In this document: positions 24,115-31,293 of the stretch, in pieces
How the letters are laid out: each line of letters opens with the position of its first letter
Position numbering within the stretch: position 1 is the stretch's first letter
From: Treponema sp.
GTDB lineage: Bacteria; Spirochaetota; Spirochaetia; Treponematales; Breznakiellaceae
Direction: 5' to 3'
Assembly: GCA_031264395.1 (NCBI GenBank)
Contig: JAISEB010000232.1
Span: 1-34,329 of the forward strand
DNA length: 34,329 nucleotides
Position numbers and translations under genes: made by a program
Notes under the pieces: generated by a model
Database searches by the model: none
What the model saw: the letters and a program-made list of their open reading frames with translations, nothing else
Told to the model about the DNA's origin: nothing

Positions 24115-25581
24115 CTATATCAGCATATTGACCTGCGTCCGCCCGTTCAGGCGGAAAACGCCGCCGGCAAGAAATTCCGAATCTTCCTGCCCCAGGGGCT
24201 CATAACGGAACGCGTCTTCTGGGGACGGCGCCTCTCTTTTCCATTCACCGAAAAAAAGATCCTCCCGCCGTTCGTTTCCCCCCTGTCCTCCCTGGGCCAG
24301 GGAAAAATCAAGCTCCGCGCCGTCAAAACCGGAATCCAGGAACGCCTGTTCCAGGGAATGTGTTTCCCGTTCAAAGGCGCGCAGGGCCTCTTCGCTTTCG
24401 ACAACGACATGCCCTGTTATCTTGTTTTCGGCCATTTCAAGGCGTATCTTTACATTTCCCAGGGATTCCGGTTTAAGGGAAAGCCTTATGGTCCCTTCCC
24501 CGCCGTCCCGGAGCACAAGGCGGGCTTCGCGGACTATGCCGTCCGAAAGGCCCTGCTGAAGCTCCCTGGCCAGAAAATGCTCAAACGGGCCGGTGTTTCC
24601 GGCCGGGGGGCCTTTCCAGTCTCCAGAAGGGGCCTTTTGCCCGCGAAGTTCGACGATCATCTCCGCCTCATGGGAAAACGCCGCCGCGTGGGGGGCGTCC
24701 CTGACCGTTTCCGGGGGAAGGCCCGCCTCACGGCCCATGTTCCCGGCGGCGCGGAGATCTTCCACAACTACGGCCTTCTCCCGTTTCTTCCCCCGTGTCC
24801 CCTCCCCCCGGCTTTCACGCGGGGGAAAAGCGGCCTTTTCGGCGGACTGTCCGTCCGCGGCGGGAAAAACCGCGGCGGAAAAATCAACGAGAGTATCTTC
24901 GGCGGTTTCCACGGGCACGGGCGCGGCCGCGGCGCGGAGGGCGGGGGACGATTCGGGGAATACGGCGGGAGATCCGGGCGCGGGAATTTCCGGGACAAAG
25001 GCCCCGGCAGGGCCGGCGCGGCTCTTTTCCGCCTCCGTTCCGCCGGAAACGAACGCCTCCGCTCCGGTTTCGGCGCTTTTGAGGCCGGGGGAATCTTTAC
25101 CCTCGTCCCCGCCCGCCTGTACCGCCCGAGATTTCCGGCCAAAAAGCCGCGCGGGAAAAACCGGCTCCGGCTCTTCTTCCCCGCGCCTCACGGCGTCCGG
25201 GATTACGGGCGTCAGGAAGGCCGCGTTCCCGGCGGCCGCGGCCGCAAGGGCCCCGGTTTCCCCGGCGGTTTTGGGGTGATCTTTTTCCCCGGCGTTTTTT
25301 CCGCGCCGGAGGCCCCGCAAAAGGCCTTCCGCCGGACCGTGTTCCCCGTCTTCGGGCGGCCCGGCGGGCGGAAGGGTCCTGGCGTCTTCCGCGCCCCCTT
25401 CCCGGCCGTTCGCGGCGGTTTTTACGGAAAGGCCGGCAAGTATTTTGGCAAAGACGCCGAGGGCGGAAGCGCCGGAATTTTCGCGGGCGCCTGACGCCTC
25501 TTTTTTTCCGGCGTTTACGGGAACCCGCTCGTCCGCGCCGTTTACACGGGGATCTTCAGTGTAGGGGGATATTTCAATCAC
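24115..25581 (-). CDS. fliK: FliK-type hook-length control protein
   Basis: 488 residues from GTG 25581, with AAGGAG about 8 nt upstream. About 1-330 is low-complexity and rich in Gly, Ala, Glu, Pro and Arg, as expected of the ruler part. About 340-440 is the Flg-hook domain (ELQQGLSDGIVREARLVLRD, GEGTIRLSLKPESLGNVKIR, ALRAFERETHSLEQAFLDSG). This place before flgD is held by the tap1 gene in T. pallidum. It sets hook length and triggers the FlhB switch. The ruler region should diverge fast and has little recognisable sequence. Confidence 0.88.
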   Translation of the reverse strand: MIEISPYTEDPRVNGADERVPVNAGKKEASGARENSGASALGVFAKILAGLSVKTAANGREGGAEDARTLPPAGPPEDGEHGPAEGLLRGLRRGKNAGEKDHPKTAGETGALAAAAAGNAAFLTPVIPDAVRRGEEEPEPVFPARLFGRKSRAVQAGGDEGKDSPGLKSAETGAEAFVSGGTEAEKSRAGPAGAFVPEIPAPGSPAVFPESSPALRAAAAPVPVETAEDTLVDFSAAVFPAADGQSAEKAAFPPRESRGEGTRGKKREKAVVVEDLRAAGNMGREAGLPPETVRDAPHAAAFSHEAEMIVELRGQKAPSGDWKGPPAGNTGPFEHFLARELQQGLSDGIVREARLVLRDGGEGTIRLSLKPESLGNVKIRLEMAENKITGHVVVESEEALRAFERETHSLEQAFLDSGFDGAELDFSLAQGGQGGNERREDLFFGEWKREAPSPEDAFRYEPLGQEDSEFLAGGVFRLNGRTQVNMLI

Positions 25582-25635
25582 CGCCTGACTCCTTGCAGCA
25601 AACGTTCCGGAAGCCGGCGGAAAGGCCCGGGGGCC

Positions 25636-26262
25636 TTAATTCAGGCCGGGGGGCATCCCGGCCATTTTCCGCTGCAGTTCGGCCGCCCGGCCGGGCTCCA
25701 TGAGCGAAAGCCAATAGGACACAATGGACTGGCTCCCTTCCGCCTGGGCGATTTCTTCGGTCTTCCGGAAAACATTGATAACGTCCAGATCGTCCATGGC
25801 GGCCATGATTCCCACGGCCCGCTCCGGCGGCATGCCGGTTAACAGCCTGGCGTTTGTTTCAATGTTTCTCTCTCTAATGTCGGCCTGATCGGCCGCGGCA
25901 TTGAAGGATTTTTCCCTGTCGTCCTGGGCTTTCTGCTGTTCGGCAAGCGTCTGGGCCATTTGTTCTATTTCACCGTACCTGTTTTCCAGTTCCTGTTCCC
26001 GGCCGTCAAGTTCCCTTTCCTGCAGATCCAGGGCTTCAAGGCGCACCGCGAGCCTTTCGGCGTCGATGTTGAGCGTTTCGCCGGGGGGCGTTTCGGGCTG
26101 GGTGCGGCCTTCCCTTCCGGCAAAACGGTACAGGGGGGCCAGAACGGATTTGGCGTCTATGATATTGAGATAATCAAACCAGAGCAGGCTGCCCCCCGCC
26201 ATGACCAGAATGAGGAGCAAAAGGACGATTACCCTGCCTAAAATACGAGCGCCGCCGGCCAT
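25636..26262 (-). CDS. flbB: FlbB, periplasmic flagellar collar protein
   Basis: 208 residues from ATG 26262, with GGGAGGG 4 nt upstream. One N-terminal transmembrane helix (VIVLLLLILVMAGGSLLWF) is followed by a long coiled coil at about 68-135 (ERLAVRLEALDLQERELDGR, EQELENRYGEIEQMAQTLAE) and a helical MgtE-N-like end (LLTGMPPERAVGIMAAMDDL, MEPGRAAELQRKMAGMPPGL). In Borrelia FlbB is the base of the spirochaete-specific collar around the motor and lies next to fliK-flgD-flgE, as here. It is the first gene of the cluster; FliE-FliJ genes are not upstream. Confidence 0.88.
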   Translation of the reverse strand: MAGGARILGRVIVLLLLILVMAGGSLLWFDYLNIIDAKSVLAPLYRFAGREGRTQPETPPGETLNIDAERLAVRLEALDLQERELDGREQELENRYGEIEQMAQTLAEQQKAQDDREKSFNAAADQADIRERNIETNARLLTGMPPERAVGIMAAMDDLDVINVFRKTEEIAQAEGSQSIVSYWLSLMEPGRAAELQRKMAGMPPGLN

Positions 26263-26291
26263 TATACCCTCCCGTTAACGACATAACACCG

Positions 26292-26311
26292 GGCCGGTTC
26301 GCAGTCCGGCC
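26292..26311 (-). other. Short GC hairpin in the flbB leader region
   Basis: GGCCGG and CCGGCC pair around an 8-nt loop, 50 nt upstream of flbB. No T-run follows. I find no convincing sigma70, sigma28 or sigma54 promoter between it and the start codon, so the promoter of the whole motility cluster remains unplaced. Confidence 0.35.
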
Positions 26312-26332
26312 GGCCGTAAGAAATTATTGAAC

Positions 26333-26482
26333 AATTGAGGCTGTTCCAAAACTTCAGTTTTTGGAACAGCTTCTTACCCCGGAGAAAATTGCACAAGAGG
26401 CAAATACCTGCCCTACAAGGAATTAGCAATTTTCTCCAAGAGCTTGTTTCAAAACCAACCGGGTTTTGGAACAAGCTCAATT
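26333..26482. repeat. 150-bp imperfect palindrome with three hairpins (MITE- or REP-like element)
   Basis: The ends are AATTGAG and CTCAATT. Inside are hairpin 1 (26340-26370, 12-bp perfect stem GCTGTTCCAAAA), hairpin 2 (26381-26437, 12-bp perfect stem GGAGAAAATTGC around a 33-nt loop) and hairpin 3 (26440-26478, 17 bp with one T-G). The left 60 nt resembles the reverse complement of the right 57 nt, so the whole is one large inverted repeat whose arms each fold. It encodes no protein and lies between two co-directional genes. Confidence 0.75.
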
Positions 26483-26507
26483 CTATTACAGTATCGGTCA
26501 AAAGGAA

Positions 26508-27608
26508 TCAACGGTTCACCCCCCGGGAATTATCTCCCCTCTTTCCCAAAAGTTCTATCCGCGCCGCGACATAGTCCAGCCTGTCCTGATTCAGCACGGC
26601 CCGGCGGTGCGGCCCCATGCTTTCCACAGGGTAGCCCCCGCGGCTGATAAAGTGTTTTCCGTTCCCCCCGGTAAACCAGTAGACCAGGGAAATTGAATCC
26701 CTGTCCAGTTCTATGGCGTTGATCCCCTTTTTTCCTATAGCGCAGCCGGCGTTGAAGAGGCAGGGAACGGGAAGCGTGTCCCCGTAAAGGCTCTGGCGGA
26801 GAACGTCCCGCCTTTCCTTTCTGCGGAGTTTGCCGAGATCGGCCGAAAGGGCGGTGACTTCCCCGGAGATTTTTTCCTTTTCGGCCGGCGTGGCGGCAGG
26901 ATAATCGCGGCAGAGCCGTTCTATTTCGAATTTGATGTAATCGAAACGTCCCAGAGACTCAAAGAGGGGCCTGTGGGTGTGGCCTATGACGGAGATACAG
27001 TTGTTCTCCAGGGAAAATCCGTAGGCCTTTCTTTCGACATAGAAACGCCGCCGGGAACTGCGGGCGGTGGATATGTTCCGTATTCCGAAGGGCTTGAGAA
27101 AATAGCGTATGCTGGCCCCTACGAGGTTGTTGTATTCGGTGTACACCCTGGAAGACTGGTGTCCGTGGTACACATACACCGGTATAATCCCCGTCTCTAT
27201 GCGGACCGCGCTGTGCAGGGCGTAAGGATAGGACTTGTGGAAAAGCAGATCCTCGTCGTGATTTCCTATGAGTTTGTAAAGGCGCTCCGCCCCGGCAAAA
27301 CGGTCAAAGACACGGTACAGGCGGGGCCACTGTTTCTGCACGGCTTCAAGGGAATAGCGCATCATCTCCTCAATGTCCCCGTTGAGAACAAGATGCCAGC
27401 CGCGCTCAAAATAATAACCGGACAAAAGAGCCGTAAGAAGCTCGCCGTTACCGGCAAGATCGTCCCGCCGGCCCGAGCCCATGTGAAAATCGCCTGTTAT
27501 AAGGACTTTTTTGCCGTCCCGTATATCCAGCACCGCGTCGGGATTAAAGCGCGGGCCCACCATATCGTTGAAAAAACTGCTTTCGGCTTTTTCCGTCCGG
27601 TACAACAT
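26508..27608 (-). CDS. Calcineurin-like metallophosphoesterase
   Basis: 366 residues. The metal-binding motifs come in order: GDFHMG (Asp40, His42), NGDIEE (Asp78), GNHDE (Asn116, His117), HGH (148-150) and GHTHR (209-213). The central region, about 155-200, is Arg/Tyr-rich, and the C-terminal part may form helical hairpins (AEKEKISGEVTALSADLGKL). There is no signal peptide. It probably hydrolyses a phosphoester in the cytosol; the substrate (protein, nucleotide or lipid) cannot be read from sequence. The ATG is 65 nt past the CBM9-like gene, with a hairpin in between and only a weak AGAAG before the start. Confidence 0.85.
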   Translation of the reverse strand: MLYRTEKAESSFFNDMVGPRFNPDAVLDIRDGKKVLITGDFHMGSGRRDDLAGNGELLTALLSGYYFERGWHLVLNGDIEEMMRYSLEAVQKQWPRLYRVFDRFAGAERLYKLIGNHDEDLLFHKSYPYALHSAVRIETGIIPVYVYHGHQSSRVYTEYNNLVGASIRYFLKPFGIRNISTARSSRRRFYVERKAYGFSLENNCISVIGHTHRPLFESLGRFDYIKFEIERLCRDYPAATPAEKEKISGEVTALSADLGKLRRKERRDVLRQSLYGDTLPVPCLFNAGCAIGKKGINAIELDRDSISLVYWFTGGNGKHFISRGGYPVESMGPHRRAVLNQDRLDYVAARIELLGKRGDNSRGVNR

Positions 27609-27621
27609 TGAACAACTTCTA

Positions 27622-27643
27622 CGGTAAAGATACCTCTTTACCG
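27622..27643. other. Perfect 9-bp hairpin/operator-like palindrome before the phosphoesterase gene
   Basis: CGGTAAAGA and TCTTTACCG pair perfectly around a TACC loop. In the minus-strand transcript it ends 14 nt before the start codon. No T-run follows, so it could be a dyad operator or a translation-control hairpin. Confidence 0.4.
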
Positions 27644-27673
27644 CCCGGAGGGCAACGGCCCCGTAATCCGCCC

Positions 27674-28483
27674 TTATTCCACAAAACGCAGCCGGGCAAA
27701 ACGCTCGGGGATGTGGGAATCGTAGGCCCCGTGCCCGTTCAGGGCCCAGCCCGCGCCCGCCAGTTCCCTGCCGTTGGCCCGGAGGTTTTCAAAGCGGAAA
27801 AACTGGCAGCGGATGCTGTCCCCGGCCTTTGGGGGAAAATTCCCCGAAGGATTCAAAATCCTGAAACCTTCCCAGGGAAAGGCAATCTCAACGGTCCAGC
27901 CCCTGTCGGTGCAGGAAGGATCGTTGATCTTCCCGTCCACCCAAACGGCGCTCTTCATGCCCGGAAAATCAAAATCCATAAAGGCCCAGCGCCGGCCCCG
28001 GGGGTGCTTCCTGAAGCGGGCGGCATCCTGAAAACCGGAGAGCACATCCACGTCCCGGCTGTAAAGGTCAAATCCCCCCTGTTCAAACCGGCTTCCCTTT
28101 ACAAGGGCATCCTGATAAACAAAAAATACCTCATACACCGTATTAAAGGCGTTGATCTCGCATTCGTAGTAGCAGTCTTCACCGTCAATAAAAAACTCCA
28201 CGTCGTTGTCGTACCAGACAAGCGAATCACGTTCGGTAAACGACGCCCGCACATCAGGCTCCTCCATCCAGAAGGCAACGTACAGGGCCTTCTCGTCCCA
28301 GAGGGCGGCGGCGCGGGTATCAAGGAGCGCGGGGCCGCCCGTCAGAAGATCCACAAAACGGCCGGATTTCCGGGCCTCCTTCCATACGGGCTTGTCCAGG
28401 CGGCCGTCTATGGGGAAAAAACCCCGCGTCCTCCGGCAGTCATATTGGGCGGGACAGTCCCGGCCTTCGGCATGTTCGTCCAT
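27674..28483 (-). CDS. CBM9-like carbohydrate-binding domain protein
   Basis: 269 residues. The pattern FFPIDGRLDKPVWKEARKSG, then AALWDEKALYVAFWMEEPDV and WYDNDVEFFIDGEDCYYECE is typical of CBM9-type/DOMON-like proteins. RGWTVEIAFPWEGFRILNPS and AGWALNGHGAYDSHIPERFA follow near the C-terminus. No signal peptide is seen, so it is probably cytosolic, or anchored by a means I do not see. Stand-alone CBM9-like proteins of this size are common, but their ligand is unknown. AAAGGGGGG precedes the ATG. It lies between the SDR and phosphoesterase genes on one strand. Confidence 0.82.
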   Translation of the reverse strand: MDEHAEGRDCPAQYDCRRTRGFFPIDGRLDKPVWKEARKSGRFVDLLTGGPALLDTRAAALWDEKALYVAFWMEEPDVRASFTERDSLVWYDNDVEFFIDGEDCYYECEINAFNTVYEVFFVYQDALVKGSRFEQGGFDLYSRDVDVLSGFQDAARFRKHPRGRRWAFMDFDFPGMKSAVWVDGKINDPSCTDRGWTVEIAFPWEGFRILNPSGNFPPKAGDSIRCQFFRFENLRANGRELAGAGWALNGHGAYDSHIPERFARLRFVE

Positions 28484-28543
28484 ACGTACCCCCCTTTAAG
28501 CATAACGCTGTTTCAGGAAGAATGCACGCGGACGAAAGCGGGC

Positions 28544-29236
28544 CTATATCTCCATCGCCTCGCCCAAATAATTGATAAACCATCCGTTTTCAGGGGGAAC
28601 GGTTTTTTCGCCGGTGATGATCCTGTACATGTTTTCAACCGACACCAGAGGCTCTATCTGGGCGTCGTTCCGCCCCATGACGGTGTTCATGCGGCCGGGA
28701 TGAACGGCGTAAATTTTATAGTCGGAAACTGTTTTGGCAAACACGGCGACAAGTTTATTCTCGGCGGATTTGGAGACCGAATAGGCCGGATACCTCGTCC
28801 CCACATTGGTCATGGAACCGCCTTCGGAGGTAATCGTTATGAAAATACCGCCCGGCTTTACGGCGTTGTGAAAATGTTTGATAACAATCGCGGCCCCGGT
28901 TACATTGACATCGAGGGCCAGGCGGAGATCGGCAACGTTGACTTCGGTTATGGGAAGTTCGCGGTCGCTGTCGGCGAGAATTCCCGCCACCGAAACAACC
29001 GCGTCAAGTTTTCCCCCGTCGTTCAGAATTGTTTTTGCCGCCCCGGCGATATCCTCTTCCCTGGTAACATCCGCGGGGAAGACCTTTAAACCGGAAAATT
29101 TCGCCGCCGCGTTTGTGGTTTCTTCATGGGGAAGGGAAGGATGATAACACGCGTACACCCTGTGCCCTTTTTCCGCCATGTAGAGCGAGAGGAGCAGTGC
29201 AAAGCCCCGGTTGGCCCCCGTAATAAATACCCGCAT
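28544..29236 (-). CDS. SDR-family NAD(P)-dependent oxidoreductase
   Basis: 230 residues. The nucleotide-binding motif is TGANRGFA (6-13), with the usual last Gly replaced by Ala. ADVTREED follows strand 3, the NNAG-like position reads SVAG, and the catalytic residues are Ser137, Tyr152 and Lys156 (Y-S-V-S-K), with Asn111. A PG loop (HPGRMNT) follows. The likely reaction is reversible carbonyl/alcohol oxidoreduction; the substrate is unknown. AAGGAGGG precedes the ATG and a good promoter lies 22 nt upstream, so this is the first gene of the SDR-CBM9-phosphoesterase group. Confidence 0.88.
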   Translation of the reverse strand: MRVFITGANRGFALLLSLYMAEKGHRVYACYHPSLPHEETTNAAAKFSGLKVFPADVTREEDIAGAAKTILNDGGKLDAVVSVAGILADSDRELPITEVNVADLRLALDVNVTGAAIVIKHFHNAVKPGGIFITITSEGGSMTNVGTRYPAYSVSKSAENKLVAVFAKTVSDYKIYAVHPGRMNTVMGRNDAQIEPLVSVENMYRIITGEKTVPPENGWFINYLGEAMEI

Positions 29237-29257
29237 GATTCCCTCCTTTACCGGGGA

Positions 29258-29286
29258 ATTTTACACCGTGTCCCCCGGCGCGTCAA
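29258..29286 (-). promoter_or_regulatory. Sigma70-type promoter of the SDR gene
   Basis: On the minus strand TTGACG (29281-29286, 5/6) is followed by 17 bp and TAAAAT (29258-29263, 5/6). The expected start near 29251 gives a leader of about 15 nt carrying AAGGAGGG. Confidence 0.7.
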
Positions 29287-29298
29287 CGCACGGCGGGA

Positions 29299-29313
29299 CG
29301 AAGCGTGGCTTCG
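29299..29313. other. Small perfect hairpin in the divergent intergenic region
   Basis: CGAAGC/GCTTCG with a GTG loop lies between the divergent SDR and AMMECR1 genes, outside both predicted promoters. Function unknown. Confidence 0.3.
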
Positions 29314-29376
29314 CCTTCAACGCGGTGAGCCTCGTCATTGAACAACTCCGCTACGGACTTTCACATACATTCGTAG

Positions 29377-29382
29377 TATACT
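29377..29382 (+). promoter_or_regulatory. -10-like TATACT directly before the AMMECR1 gene
   Basis: TATACT ends 6 nt before the ATG, so transcription would begin at or next to the start codon. No clear -35 is seen at 16-18 bp spacing and no Shine-Dalgarno lies before the ATG (only taagagc). Confidence 0.35.
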
Positions 29383-29388
29383 AAGAGC

Positions 29389-29952
29389 ATGGATTTTACC
29401 ATAAGTGATGAGGAACAAAGGCTCCTCCTTGCCGAAGCAAGGGAAGCCATAACCGCGAAACTCGAAGGCCGCGCGCCCCGTTACAAACGGGCCGGAGAGG
29501 CGGGCGGCGGGGCCCTTGACCAGCCGTGCGGCGCTTTCGTCACCCTCCGCAAGGGGAAAAATCTCCGGGGCTGTATAGGCAGGATGAGCGCGTCCCTTCC
29601 CTTAAGGGAAACGGTGCGGGCCATGGCCGTTGAGGCGGCATTCGGAGATCCCCGCTTCCCTCCCCTCAGTCCCGGCGAGGCCGGACAATGCCGCATTGAA
29701 ATATCCGCCCTTTCCCCCATGATCCCCTGCGCCGATCCCCGGCGGGTAACGGTTGGAGTGCACGGCCTCTACCTTGCCTCTGGCGGCCGTTCCGGCGTAC
29801 TGCTTCCCCAGGTCCCGGTGGAGCAGGGCTGGGATCTTGACGAGTACCTTGACTACATTTGCGTCAAGGCGGGCCTTCCCGCCCGTTCATACGAGGCCCC
29901 CGGCGCGAAGCTCTGCACATTTACCGCGGCCGTTTTCGGGGAACCGGACTGA
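29389..29952 (+). CDS. AMMECR1-domain protein (AmmeMemoRadiSam protein A type)
   Basis: 187 residues spanning essentially the whole AMMECR1 domain. The start MDFTISDEEQRLLLAEAREA fits the family start. Signature motifs are CGAFVTLRKGKNLRGCIGRM (with LRGCIGR at 59-65), RAMAVEAAFGDPRFPPLSP, IEISALSPM, GLYLASGGRSGVLLPQVPVE and GWDLDEYLDYICVKAGL. The biochemical role is not established. Many bacteria encode it fused to or beside Memo and radical-SAM partners, but neither is visible here. No ribosome binding site is seen. Confidence 0.93.
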   Translation: MDFTISDEEQRLLLAEAREAITAKLEGRAPRYKRAGEAGGGALDQPCGAFVTLRKGKNLRGCIGRMSASLPLRETVRAMAVEAAFGDPRFPPLSPGEAGQCRIEISALSPMIPCADPRRVTVGVHGLYLASGGRSGVLLPQVPVEQGWDLDEYLDYICVKAGLPARSYEAPGAKLCTFTAAVFGEPD

Positions 29953-29987
29953 CGCGCCGTTACCGGTTCACCGGCTAAACAAAGAAC

Positions 29988-30053
29988 AAAAACCCGCGTT
30001 TTGCCGGAATTTCCGCCGCCGGCAACTGTGTTTTCCGTCTTTTTCGGGTTTTT
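29988..30053 (+). terminator. Nested hairpin terminator after the AMMECR1 gene
   Basis: The outer stem AAAAACCCG (29988-29996) pairs with CGGGTTTTT (30045-30053), ending in a five-T run. Inside it TTGCCGG (30001-30007) pairs with CCGGCAA (30019-30025). It lies 35 nt after the AMMECR1 stop. If transcription starts upstream of it, it could instead attenuate carA. Confidence 0.45.
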
Positions 30054-30073
30054 CATTCCTTGTTTTCAAGAGC

Positions 30074-30100
30074 TTGCACATTATTGAAGGGCCGTATAGA
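30074..30100 (+). promoter_or_regulatory. Weak promoter-like pair before carA
   Basis: TTGCAC (30074-30079), a 15-bp spacer and TATAGA (30095-30100), 8 nt before the carA ATG. The spacer is short and both boxes are imperfect. It is the best candidate I see in the gap. Confidence 0.3.
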
Positions 30101-30108
30101 CTGGTCCC

Positions 30109-31293
30109 ATGAAAAAGCGGGTTACGGAGGCGCGGCAGACAAAGGCGGCAAGACAGGCGACGCTTGTCCTTGAGGACGGTTCCGAATTTTCAGGCTGGTC
30201 CTTCGGCAGGGCCCGTTCGCAGGCGGGGGAAGTGGTCTTTACCACCGGCATGACAGGGTATCCACAGTCCCTTACGGACCCCAGTTTCCGGGGGCAGATC
30301 CTCGTGTCTACATGGCCGCTTGCCGGGAACTACGGCGTTCCTGTAAAACCCGGAACAGGGGAACCGTACCTGGACGAACAGGGCATTCCCCTTCATTTTG
30401 AATCGCCTTCCGTACAGGTTTCGGGTTTTGTGGTTTCCGAAGCATGCGCGGAGCCAAGCCATTTTTCTTCGGGGGCTACCCTTTCGGCCTGGCTTGAAAA
30501 AAACAACGTTCCCGGCGTGTACGGCGTCGATACGCGCGCGCTCGCGAAACGGCTGAGGGAACACGGGGTCATGCCGGGGAAGATCCTTGTCGAGGGAAGC
30601 AGGGACATCACCATTGATTCGGGGCTCATCGCGCATCCTGTGGCGGACGTTTCCCCGCCCGAAGTACGGCGCTACACGCCCGGCGGGCAGGGCGGGGAAA
30701 AAGGCGGCCGTGAAGGCCGCGCTCCCCGCGTTGTCCTTGTGGACTGCGGCGCAAAGGCAAACATCATACGCTGCCTTCTTGCACGCGGAACCGAAGTGAT
30801 ACGGGTCCCCTGGGATCACGATCTGCGCGGCATTGAATACGACGGCCTTTTTTTGTCCAACGGCCCCGGAGATCCCAAGTCCTGCGGCAAAACCATCGCC
30901 ATGGTTCGGAAGGCGTTTCACGCGGAAAAGCCCATCTTCGGCATCTGCCTGGGCAACCAGATCATGGCGCTTGCCGCGGGCGGGGACACCTACAAGCTCC
31001 CCTACGGCCACCGCGGCCAGAACCAGCCCTGCGTCGAAACAAACAGCCGGCGCTGTTATATCACAAGCCAGAACCACGGCTACGCGGTGCGGGGAGAAAC
31101 GCTTCCCAGAGGATGGGAGCCCTGGTTTGTCAACGCCAACGACGGCACCATAGAAGGAATACGCTCGAAGAAGGGCCCCTTCTCCGCCGTGCAGTTTCAC
31201 CCCGAAGGCTGCCCCGGCCCGCGCGATACGGAATTCCTCATCGACCTTTTCATTAAACAGGTGAAGGAAGGAACAAACAAAAACCATGAGTAA
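30109..31293 (+). CDS. carA: Carbamoyl-phosphate synthase small subunit (glutamine amidotransferase)
   Basis: 394 residues. The N-terminal CarA-specific domain has LVLEDGSEFSGWSFG, VVFTTGMTGYPQSLTDPSF and VYGVDTRALAKRLREHG. The class I amidotransferase domain has nucleophile Cys280 (FGICLGNQ), with His364 and Glu366 (VQFHPEG) completing the triad, plus SQNHGYAV at 320-327. It releases ammonia from glutamine for carbamoyl phosphate, used for pyrimidines and arginine. About 16 residues precede the usual family start, but no other start codon is near. The end overlaps carB by 8 nt. Confidence 0.97.
   Translation: MKKRVTEARQTKAARQATLVLEDGSEFSGWSFGRARSQAGEVVFTTGMTGYPQSLTDPSFRGQILVSTWPLAGNYGVPVKPGTGEPYLDEQGIPLHFESPSVQVSGFVVSEACAEPSHFSSGATLSAWLEKNNVPGVYGVDTRALAKRLREHGVMPGKILVEGSRDITIDSGLIAHPVADVSPPEVRRYTPGGQGGEKGGREGRAPRVVLVDCGAKANIIRCLLARGTEVIRVPWDHDLRGIEYDGLFLSNGPGDPKSCGKTIAMVRKAFHAEKPIFGICLGNQIMALAAGGDTYKLPYGHRGQNQPCVETNSRRCYITSQNHGYAVRGETLPRGWEPWFVNANDGTIEGIRSKKGPFSAVQFHPEGCPGPRDTEFLIDLFIKQVKEGTNKNHE

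Noticed and set aside
26263..26345. Sigma-28 or sigma-54 promoter for flbB
   Set aside because: A GTCGTTAA resembles the sigma-28 -10, but there is no TAAA at the right distance. No GG-N10-GC pair was found.
27608..29089. Plus-strand frame of 493 codons
   Set aside because: It runs antisense through the CBM9-like and SDR genes, both with clear family motifs, and has no domain signal.
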